DNA of 7,558 bases, from positions 1,400 through 8,957 of the forward strand of contig DHJO01000096.1 of the NCBI GenBank assembly GCA_002404375.1, written 5' to 3'. Positions 1 through 5,862 of the stretch are shown here, in pieces. This stretch comes from Gemmatimonadales bacterium UBA4718 (lineage in GTDB: Bacteria > Gemmatimonadota > Gemmatimonadetes > Gemmatimonadales > Gemmatimonadaceae). The notes under the pieces were generated by a model that was given only the letters and a program-made list of their open reading frames with translations, ran no database searches and was not told the origin of the DNA. A program made the position numbers and the translations under genes. Every line of letters starts with the position of its first letter. Position 1 is the first letter of the stretch.

Positions 1-453
1 GTCGTGTTCGGCCACGACGAAGCGAACGAGAAAGTCGTCGAGCTGCTGCGCAAGAAAGGGCTCGATACCGATCACCTCCAGACTTCAAATCGGCTAACGG
101 TGATCACCGGCGGTCCGACAGGTGAGAGAATGCTGGGAACAATCGGCGCGACGTTTCAGGAAGCAGTAGAGAGTGGCTGCGAGTGCATTCGACTGCTCGG
201 CAACATCGGCTGGTCCAAGCCCGGCTGGCCAGACGACCTCGACATACTTGCGTTCGAATCGAAAGTAACTGGCGCCGCGAAAAAGTTTCCCTGCGTAGTG
301 ATGTGCATGTACGACGTCGCCTCTCTCTCCGGGAACATCATGGTGCACGGTGCCTACGAGACCCACCCTCTCACTTTCGTTGGCAACGTACTTCGCGAGA
401 ATCCATTTTACGTCGGGGTGGATGAGTACCTTGAGCGACTGAAGACAGTCTGA
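1..453 (+). CDS. MEDS (DcmR-type sensory) domain protein, 5'-truncated
   Basis: The frame is open to the first base, so this is the C-terminal ~150 residues of a longer protein; the GTG at base 4 is probably internal. The visible part matches the MEDS domain (methanogen/methylotroph DcmR sensory domain). Numbering from that GTG, there is a segment with LLRKKGLDTDHL near residues 14-25, a central ERMLGTIGATFQEAVESG helix (about 42-59), RLLGNIGW (about 63-70), and the diagnostic CMYDVASLSG followed by HGAYETHPLTFVGN (about 101-128). It ends with a FYVGVDEYLERL helix. Known members occur alone or fused to histidine kinases, PAS or anti-sigma-antagonist modules and are thought to sense small molecules. 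No output domain follows here, so any partner domain would be upstream. The protein is probably cytoplasmic; no membrane segment is visible. The ligand and target are unknown. The stop TGA (451-453) lies inside a repeat that recurs at the end of the next gene. Confidence 0.75.
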   Translation, partial: VVFGHDEANEKVVELLRKKGLDTDHLQTSNRLTVITGGPTGERMLGTIGATFQEAVESGCECIRLLGNIGWSKPGWPDDLDILAFESKVTGAAKKFPCVVMCMYDVASLSGNIMVHGAYETHPLTFVGNVLRENPFYVGVDEYLERLKTV

Positions 454-507
454 CGCACATCTGACGGCGTCACTACATTCTGCCTTCGGTTGGAGTCGAA
501 GCGGAGC
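448..507 (+). repeat. Gene-end repeat, copy 1
   Basis: This ~60-base unit is shared with 3895-3955. A 19-base block, gtctgacgcacatctgacg (448-466), is identical to 3895-3913. A 14-base block, agtcgaagcggagc (494-507), is identical to 3942-3955. Block-start spacing is 46 bases here and 47 in copy 2, and the middle part is diverged but partly alignable. The first TGA of the 19-base block (451-453) stops the MEDS-domain gene. The rest lies in the 83-base gap before the CPBP gene. Function is unknown; a dispersed intergenic or REP-like element, or a transcript-end element, is possible. Confidence 0.6.
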
Positions 508-512
508 ATAAA

Positions 513-537
513 CGCCTGACGACGAGTCGTCGCCTGA
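513..537 (+). repeat. Short palindrome flanked by direct repeats before the CPBP gene start
   Basis: GACGAC-GA-GTCGTC (518-531) is an inverted repeat. It is bordered by two copies of cgcctga (513-519 and 531-537), the second of which runs into the ATG at 537. No convincing Shine-Dalgarno sequence lies at normal distance from this ATG; the nearest GGAG (503-506) is about 30 bases away. The structure could influence translation initiation or be chance in GC-rich DNA. Confidence 0.3.
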
Positions 538-3500
538 TGCGATCCTCTAGAATTGCGATTCTTGTAGTTGCTGTCGCCCTCGCTGCGGCAGCCACCGCCG
601 CCTGGCTCTTTCCGCGCGCATTTCCGATCGTCGCGCTCAAGCAATCTCTCACGCGCGACGTCGCGCTCGCGCGCGCCGACTCGTTCTTTCGCGCTCACTC
701 GCTCGCCCCCGCCGCCGCGCGAACGGCGGTGCGGTTCCAGGGAAACGACTCGCTCCGCACCTTCGTCGAGCTGGCCGGCGGCGGTCATGATTCACTGAAC
801 GCGCTCGTTCGCGGCAAGGATGTCGCTCCCTTTACCTGGTCGGTTCGCGCGTTCGCTCCAGGCAATCCACGCGAAGCGCGCGTCCATTTCGCACCCGACG
901 GCCGCATCATCGCATTCGAGCGAAAGCTTGCTGATACCGACCGCCGGCCCACCGTGAGCGTCGACTCGGGCCAACGCCTCGCGGAGCTCGCGCTCAATAC
1001 GTGGGTCGACAATCGCGCCAATCGTTGGAAGCTCATCACGTCGTCGTACGAAACGAAGAAGACAAGTGGCCGCGTCGACCGCACGTACACGTTCGAGCGC
1101 GTAGACCGGCGCATCGGCGGCGCGCCGATCCGCGCCGAAGTCGGTATCGCGGGTGATATTCCAGCGCGCATCAAACCCTACGTCGAGATTCCCGAATCGT
1201 TCCGGCGGCGGTACGCCGAAATGCGGTCGTGGAACGACCTCCTCGCGTTGCTTGCGACTCTGGGCATTATCGGGGTAGCGATAGTCGGAATCGTCGCGCT
1301 CAGCAGATTCGCGCGGGAGCGGAGAGTGCGGTGGCGCGAGCCGATGATGGTCGGACTGGCGATCGGCGTGCTCTCCCTCGCCGCGGGCATGAACGATCTG
1401 TCGGGAAGCTGGTTCTCGTACGATTCGGCAATGTCGCCCGCCACCTTCCAGGCGATGCAGGTTCTGTTGGCGGTGTTGCTCGGGGTGTCGACAGCGGTGC
1501 TTGTGGGCTTCACCCTTGCGGCGGCGGAGGCGGCCACACGCAACGCATTCCCGCAACATCTCGATTGGTGGAAGTTGTGGCAGTTCCGCGGCACCAGAGA
1601 GGTTGCCTCCCGGGTTGGCGGTGGCTATGCGGTTGCCACGATCGCCTTCGCGTATGTCGCGATCTTCTATCTGGTGACTCGGACGCTGTTCGGCTGGTGG
1701 GTGCCGAGCGAGCTGCTCGACGATCCAAACCAGATCGCATCGCCGATGCCGTGGATTTCCGGGATAGCGTTGTCCCTGAATGCCGGCGTGTGGGAGGAAG
1801 CGCTCTTCCGCGCGCTGCCGCTTTCATTGCTGTCGTTGTGGATCGGACAACGATCGGGGCGCCGGTGGTTGATGGCAGCCGGAGTCGTCGCGTCGGCGCT
1901 CATCTTCGGATTCGCACACTCGAACTACGAGTCATGGCCTCCCTATTCGCGCGGCGTCGAGATCTTCCTCGACGCCTGCTTCTGGGCGGTGCTGTTCGTC
2001 AATTTCGGGCTTCTGGTCACGGTGATTGCGCACTTCGTCTACGACCTCGTGCTGTTCGGACTTTTCGCCGCGTCGGGACATGCCGTGGAGTATCGTGTAA
2101 CGGCGGCGATCATTCTGCTGGCGCTGCTGACACCGGCGCTTGTCGTCACGTGGCGATGGATAAGGCAGCGCGGGTTCGTGCCGGCGCCAGAGGAGGCCCG
2201 GTTTGGGGCGTGGACGCCGGTAGCCGCCGAGGAAGCGGCAGCGCCAATCACACGCAGACAAGCAGGCGTCTTTACGGCGCGCGCGCGGCGTCTCGCTCTC
2301 GCGGCGATCGGCATAGGCCTCCTTGTCGCGGTGGCGCGTCCACCACGACCGACGCTAGGTCCGCGATTCACGGTCGATCGAACGCGCGTAGTTCAGGTTG
2401 CGGACTCGATGCTCTTCGCGCATGGCGGAAATCCGGCAGGCTGGAGGCGCCTGACCGGGATCGGCAAGGACACGCTCGATGCGTGGCCGCGGTTCCTTCG
2501 CGAGCACAAGATGGTCGCCGAGGCACAGCGGTTCGCCTCCACATATGCGCCTCCCACGTGGTGGACGGTGCGGTACGTCCACACGACTGGTACAGCCGCG
2601 CAACGCACCGAGGAATGGCGCATCAGGGTGCGGCCAGATGGCACGCCGCTCGATACGCGCCATCTCGTTCCGGATTCCGCACGACGCGACTCGGCCGATT
2701 CCGCGGCGCTTCGCCGCATAGCGCTTGGTTCTCTCGCGCGTGAAGGGTTGGATACATCGAAGCTCCAGGAATCGGAGGTGAAGGAAACCGCGCGCTCGGC
2801 GAGACGCGACGCCATCGTCACTTACACGGACACGTCAATGAAGCTGCCGAGCGGTGCAGCGGCGCGCACGTGGGTGCAAGTCGCCGGCGACGATCCTCTG
2901 GTTGCACGACGCGCCATTGAGTTGCCCGAACCATTTATGCGGGCTGACCGCCAGCGACAAACCACGCGGATGGCTGTCGCGGTGGCGGTCATTGTTCTCC
3001 TGTTCGGTCTGGTGGTGACGGGCGCAATCTTCGTCAAGCGGCGGCGCCCCATCCTGCTGGATGATGGCACGCTCGAGCGCAGAGACACCTATCGCCTTCT
3101 CGGCGGGCTGGTCCTGCTTTCGATCATCAGCAGCCTAAACGCTCTCCCGTCGGCGCTCTTCAAGTACGACACTGCGCAGCCCTGGAGCACCTTCCTCAGC
3201 AGAGTCGGCCTGGGATTCGTTGTCGCGATCCCGCTCGTGCTGATGGTGTTTGGCTTGTGGCTCGCGCTCGACGCCATGAGACGCCGGGTGGGAATCCCGA
3301 TGCTCGCGGGCGGGTCATCCCGATCGGACCGCAACGACACGCTCGTCGCTGGGCTCGGACTCGGCGGCATCTTTTTCACGCTGGGGCAGCTCGAGTCCTT
3401 CGTGCCAGGCGCGGGCATTCCCCGCACGCCGGCTACGGCGCTGAACGACGTATACCCATGGCTGGCGGGCGTACCGGACATTCTGATCGGTGCATTGATC

Positions 3501-3911
3501 GCGGTAGCGCTGGTCGGCATACCTTTGCTCGTTGTGGCTGCTCTCACGCCGCGCTGGAGGCTGAGGGCGCTAATGGGTTCAGTGTTCGTAGCCCTAATGC
3601 TGCTGGTAGGATGGTCGATGTCCTCAGGGACAGCCGACATCAGTCCAGTCCGGGTGGTGCTTCTGCTTGCGGGAATGGCGCTGTCGGTAGTGGCGCTCGT
3701 TGTCTGGGGGGGATTGGCTGCGTGGTCCTGGATCATCGCCGGTCTCGCATACCAGGGATTGGCGGGTCTGCGCAACGCTGCTTATGGCGCAGTGTGGCAC
3801 GAGCGAGCGGCGGGTGGGCTCATTCTGATCTTTGCAGTGGCGCTGCTCACTCTCATCGCGCGCCGGACTGCGCGAGCACACGGCGTACGGGACGGTCTGA
3901 CGCACATCTGA
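537..3911 (+). CDS. CPBP family intramembrane metalloprotease, tandem-duplicated with degenerate second half
   Basis: This is a 1124-residue polytopic membrane protein. Half 1 (about 1-545) has an N-terminal membrane anchor (7-24), an extracytoplasmic domain (about 30-230), then about eight to ten hydrophobic segments. These contain the CPBP/Abi (CAAX protease and bacteriocin-processing) motifs: E420-E421-x3-R425, F457-x3-H461 and H499-x3-D503. The family cleaves within membranes using glutamate/histidine-ligated metal; the substrate here is unknown. Half 2 (about 580-1124) repeats the same order: anchor 584-600, ectodomain about 605-805, membrane bundle 811-1108. Residues 199-224 and 777-802 align without gaps with 11 of 26 identical, and N286...F293-x-Y-D296 matches N868...F875-x-Y-D878. 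EExxxR is replaced by AVALVG (989-994), and the two histidine motifs are absent, so half 2 should be inactive. Typical CPBP proteins are roughly 200-350 residues. ATG 537 is the only normal start after the in-frame TGA at 462. The last codons and stop lie in repeat copy 2. The CPBP assignment is secure; the ectodomain is unassigned, with only a vague PepSY-like look. Confidence 0.85.
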   Translation: MRSSRIAILVVAVALAAAATAAWLFPRAFPIVALKQSLTRDVALARADSFFRAHSLAPAAARTAVRFQGNDSLRTFVELAGGGHDSLNALVRGKDVAPFTWSVRAFAPGNPREARVHFAPDGRIIAFERKLADTDRRPTVSVDSGQRLAELALNTWVDNRANRWKLITSSYETKKTSGRVDRTYTFERVDRRIGGAPIRAEVGIAGDIPARIKPYVEIPESFRRRYAEMRSWNDLLALLATLGIIGVAIVGIVALSRFARERRVRWREPMMVGLAIGVLSLAAGMNDLSGSWFSYDSAMSPATFQAMQVLLAVLLGVSTAVLVGFTLAAAEAATRNAFPQHLDWWKLWQFRGTREVASRVGGGYAVATIAFAYVAIFYLVTRTLFGWWVPSELLDDPNQIASPMPWISGIALSLNAGVWEEALFRALPLSLLSLWIGQRSGRRWLMAAGVVASALIFGFAHSNYESWPPYSRGVEIFLDACFWAVLFVNFGLLVTVIAHFVYDLVLFGLFAASGHAVEYRVTAAIILLALLTPALVVTWRWIRQRGFVPAPEEARFGAWTPVAAEEAAAPITRRQAGVFTARARRLALAAIGIGLLVAVARPPRPTLGPRFTVDRTRVVQVADSMLFAHGGNPAGWRRLTGIGKDTLDAWPRFLREHKMVAEAQRFASTYAPPTWWTVRYVHTTGTAAQRTEEWRIRVRPDGTPLDTRHLVPDSARRDSADSAALRRIALGSLAREGLDTSKLQESEVKETARSARRDAIVTYTDTSMKLPSGAAARTWVQVAGDDPLVARRAIELPEPFMRADRQRQTTRMAVAVAVIVLLFGLVVTGAIFVKRRRPILLDDGTLERRDTYRLLGGLVLLSIISSLNALPSALFKYDTAQPWSTFLSRVGLGFVVAIPLVLMVFGLWLALDAMRRRVGIPMLAGGSSRSDRNDTLVAGLGLGGIFFTLGQLESFVPGAGIPRTPATALNDVYPWLAGVPDILIGALIAVALVGIPLLVVAALTPRWRLRALMGSVFVALMLLVGWSMSSGTADISPVRVVLLLAGMALSVVALVVWGGLAAWSWIIAGLAYQGLAGLRNAAYGAVWHERAAGGLILIFAVALLTLIARRTARAHGVRDGLTHI

Positions 3912-3955
3912 CGCATCCATTGTATCCTCACCTCCGACTGCAGTCGAAGCGGAGC
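3895..3955 (+). repeat. Gene-end repeat, copy 2
   Basis: Second copy of the unit at 448-507, with identical end blocks at 3895-3913 and 3942-3955 and nearly the same internal spacing. Here the CPBP gene reads through the first TGA in another frame and stops at the second TGA of the block (3909-3911), so the repeat encodes that protein's last residues (LTHI). The terminator-like hairpin begins five bases after the repeat. Confidence 0.6.
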
Positions 3956-3959
3956 GAAG

Positions 3960-3995
3960 GGGTCCGGACCGTGCTCAGGTCCGGGCCCTGTTTCG
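3960..3995 (+). terminator. Probable intrinsic terminator after the CPBP gene
   Basis: The left arm gggtccggacc (3960-3970) pairs with ggtccgggccc (3978-3988). This gives an 11-base-pair GC-rich stem with one G-U wobble and a 7-base loop (gtgctca). A short T-rich tail, tgtttcg (3989-3995), follows; it is weaker than a classic T-tract. The position, 48 bases after the CPBP stop and before the etf operon, fits transcription termination. Because the T-run is poor, efficiency is uncertain. Confidence 0.6.
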
Positions 3996-4022
3996 TAAGG
4001 GCTGTCCGGTGAGGGTATCTTT

Positions 4023-4040
4023 ATGTGAAATCATTCACAT
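4023..4040 (+). promoter_or_regulatory. Operator-like palindrome TGTGA-N6-TCACA upstream of etfB
   Basis: ATGTGAAATCATTCACAT has perfect 7-base arms around ATCA. Its core, TGTGA (4024-4028), six bases, TCACA (4035-4039), equals the canonical spacing and half-sites of CRP/FNR-superfamily operators. TetR-type fatty-acid regulators also use palindromes of this size, so the binding protein cannot be named. It is markedly AT-richer than its surroundings. It ends 12 bases before the etfB GTG and abuts the GGAG. A weak -10-like TATCTT (4016-4021) lies immediately upstream without a good -35; if that is the promoter, the palindrome would cover the transcription start, favouring repression. It could alternatively form a small RNA hairpin. 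Confidence 0.5.
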
Positions 4041-4044
4041 GGAG
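4041..4044 (+). promoter_or_regulatory. Shine-Dalgarno sequence of etfB
   Basis: GGAG, eight bases before the GTG at 4053, supports that non-ATG start. The upstream in-frame ATG (4023) is followed directly by TGA, so it cannot serve. Confidence 0.6.
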
Positions 4045-4052
4045 ATTTCGCG

Positions 4053-4805
4053 GTGAAGATTGCCGTGTGCATCAAGCGTGTTCCGGATATGGATGTGCGC
4101 TTCAAGATCGGCTCCGACAACGTCTCGCTCGACGAGGCTGGACTGAAATTCGACATCAACGACTTCGATGCGTGGGCCGTCGAGGCCGCCCTCAAATTGA
4201 AGGAAAAGAATGCCGGCAGCGACGTTACGGTGATCTCGCTCGGCCCCGATGTCGTACAGGAAACCATCCGGAAGGCTCTGAGCATGGGCGCCGACCGCGG
4301 TATCCAGCTCAAAGCCGACAAGGTCCCGTTCGACGGCTTCGCTGTCGCGAAAGCGCTGGCGGAGGAACTGAAAGCGGGCGCGTACGATCTGATTTTCTTT
4401 GGGAAGATGTCGCCCGATTCCTCCAATGGAGTCGTGGGTCCGATGACCGCAGAGTTTCTCGGGGTTGCCTGCGTGACGGCGATCTCTTCACTCGAGATCA
4501 CCAACGGGAGGGGAATAGCAAAGCGAGAGCTCGAAGGAGCGCAGGAGATCGTCGAGTTTCAGCTCCCCGCGGTACTAACCGTCGACGAAGGACTCAACAC
4601 GGCGCGTTATCCGTCCCTAAAAGGCATCATGGCCGCCAAAAAGAAACCCCTCCAAACCAAACCTGCTCAGCTCGCAGAGCCACAGGTCGTGGTACGGAAA
4701 CTCGAGCTCCCGGCGGAAAGAAAGGCTGGCCGTATCGTGGGTGAAGGCGCGGCCGCAGTGCCGGAGCTGGTGAAGCTCCTGCAGACCGAGGCGAAGGTTC
4801 TCTAA
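4053..4805 (+). CDS. etfB: Electron transfer flavoprotein subunit beta
   Basis: EtfB pairs with EtfA to form the soluble ETF heterodimer, which accepts electrons from acyl-CoA and other flavin dehydrogenases; in this family the beta subunit holds AMP. The protein has 250 residues, normal for the family. Visible features are the N-terminal CIKRVPD (6-12), NDFDAWAVEAAL (36-47), the nucleotide-binding stretch GKMSPDSSNGVVGPM (117-131), the family signature IAKRELEGAQEIVEFQLPAV (155-174), and LNTARYPSLKGIMAAKKK (181-198). The last corresponds to the partner-recognition loop and lysine-rich segment of the human protein (NEPRYATLPNIMKAKKKK). Translation starts at GTG. The gene heads a three-gene operon. 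Its TAA overlaps the ATG of a 22-codon mini-ORF. It resembles the housekeeping ETF type of beta-oxidation and amino-acid catabolism rather than a bifurcating FixA type; that subgroup call is inference. Confidence 0.95.
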   Translation: MKIAVCIKRVPDMDVRFKIGSDNVSLDEAGLKFDINDFDAWAVEAALKLKEKNAGSDVTVISLGPDVVQETIRKALSMGADRGIQLKADKVPFDGFAVAKALAEELKAGAYDLIFFGKMSPDSSNGVVGPMTAEFLGVACVTAISSLEITNGRGIAKRELEGAQEIVEFQLPAVLTVDEGLNTARYPSLKGIMAAKKKPLQTKPAQLAEPQVVVRKLELPAERKAGRIVGEGAAAVPELVKLLQTEAKVL

Positions 4806-4873
4806 TGCCGAAGCTTCGCCGAGGCCAACGTTCTCCGATGTCGAATATCCTCACCCAAGCCAAGGCTTTCTGA
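4805..4873 (+). CDS. Possible 22-codon coupling mini-ORF between etfB and etfA
   Basis: ATG 4805 shares its A with the etfB stop (TAATG, 4803-4807). Reading on gives 22 codons, basic at the start (MPKLRRGQR) and ending QAKAF. Its TGA (4871-4873) shares its A with the etfA ATG (TGATG, 4871-4875). The peptide is not recognisable. It may simply be a path by which ribosomes finishing etfB are handed on to etfA. Chance is quite possible, because the frame is short. Confidence 0.25.
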   Translation: MPKLRRGQRSPMSNILTQAKAF

Positions 4874-5862
4874 TGGCGAACATGTTCGCGTTCGTTGAAT
4901 CCCGTGGCACCGAGGTGCGAAAAGTCGGCCTCGAGGCTGTGACCGCCGCGCGCGCGTTCGCCGACAAATCTGGCGGCGGAGAAGTGCACGCGCTGCTGGT
5001 CGGCCCGCCCGGCATCGTCGCGAAGGCCTCGCAGCTTGGACAGTACGGCGCCGATGTCGTCATCGTGGTCGAGCACGCCGCGCTCACGAATTACAACCCG
5101 GAAGCTGCCACCGCTACCGCGGCCGCTCGCATCAAGGCCGGGAGTTATCGCGCAGCAATTTTCAGTACTTCGGCGCAGGGGCGAGATCTCGCTCCGCGAG
5201 TCGCTGCTCGTCTCGGGGTGAGCGCCGTGACCGATGTTCTTTCTTTCGAGTTGGAGGGCAACACTGTGGTCGTTCGACATTCCATCAACATCGGAAAGGT
5301 GATTGCAACGCTGGCGATGTCGGGCTCTCCCGCGGTGATCGCAATGCGCCCCAACGTCATCTCACCTGCGCAGAATGCGAAAGCCGGCCGAGTGGAGAAC
5401 GCGCAGCCTGCTGTCGATCCCGGGTCGACTCGAGTGAAAGTGGTCGAGACGCGTAAGGGCGGAACTGGAAAGCTCGATCTCGCCGAAGCTCCGGTAGTGA
5501 TAGCGGGAGGGCGTGGCCTCAAGGCCGCGGAGAACTTCAAGCTCGTCGAGGATCTGGCGTCGGCGTTCGGAAACGCCGCGGTCGGAGCGACGCGCGCTGT
5601 AACCGACGATGGCTGGCGGCCGCACAGCGATCAAATCGGTCAGACCGGGCGCCTGGTAAGTCCTGAGCTGTACATCGCCGTGGGTATCTCCGGTGCGGTG
5701 CAGCATCTCGCCGGAATGCGGACGTCGAAGACGATCGTGGCGGTGAACAAGGATAAGGACGCCCCGATCTTCAAAGTCGCTGACTATGGAATCGTCGGTG
5801 ATGTATTCGAAGTGATTCCCGCGCTCACCGAGGCGGTGCGCGAAGCAAAGAAGCACCACTAA
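4873..5862 (+). CDS. etfA: Electron transfer flavoprotein subunit alpha
   Basis: EtfA is the FAD-binding subunit of the ETF heterodimer. The 329 residues match the family length. The N-terminal domain (about 1-190) has the usual nucleotide-binding-like fold pattern (HALLVGP near 39-45; [16 protein letters not shown] at 100-115). The C-terminal FAD domain contains VVIAGGRGL (208-216), GQTGR (256-260), the family signature [17 protein letters not shown] (266-282) and [20 protein letters not shown] (291-310), all positions that contact FAD in known structures. The ATG is preceded by a weak AAGG (4862-4865) at seven bases and overlaps the mini-ORF stop. The gene ends TAATG, overlapping the oxidoreductase start by one base, so translational coupling is likely. 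No unusual residues are seen. Confidence 0.95.
   Translation: MANMFAFVESRGTEVRKVGLEAVTAARAFADKSGGGEVHALLVGPPGIVAKASQLGQYGADVVIVVEHAALTNYNPEAATATAAARIKAGSYRAAIFSTSAQGRDLAPRVAARLGVSAVTDVLSFELEGNTVVVRHSINIGKVIATLAMSGSPAVIAMRPNVISPAQNAKAGRVENAQPAVDPGSTRVKVVETRKGGTGKLDLAEAPVVIAGGRGLKAAENFKLVEDLASAFGNAAVGATRAVTDDGWRPHSDQIGQTGRLVSPELYIAVGISGAVQHLAGMRTSKTIVAVNKDKDAPIFKVADYGIVGDVFEVIPALTEAVREAKKHH

Noticed and set aside
792..1559. Antisense open frame of 255 codons opposite the CPBP gene
   Set aside because: It is a typical shadow frame of high-GC coding sequence, with low-complexity, His/Arg-rich translation and no family resemblance or start signal.
1229..2743. Long + strand open frame of 504 codons inside the CPBP gene
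   Set aside because: It is an alternate frame of a GC-rich gene, with arginine/glycine-rich composition and no recognisable domain; the overlapping frame carries clear CPBP motifs and the internal duplication.
3089..3775. Antisense open frame of 228 codons, Ser/Thr/Pro-rich
   Set aside because: Its composition is that of reversed membrane-protein codons; there is no domain, and it lies entirely opposite the second CPBP half.
4016..4021. TATCTT as a -10 promoter element for the etf operon
   Set aside because: There is no acceptable -35 at 16-18 bases upstream (only TTTCGT-like sequence) and the match is weak; it is mentioned only as a possibility with the palindrome.
3960..4052. Riboswitch in the etfB leader
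   Set aside because: The only structures seen are one simple GC hairpin and one short palindrome; there is no multi-helix junction or known aptamer consensus.
4025..4744. + strand frame of 239 codons overlapping etfB
   Set aside because: It is out of frame with the unmistakable EtfB protein, which has a matching Shine-Dalgarno and family signatures.
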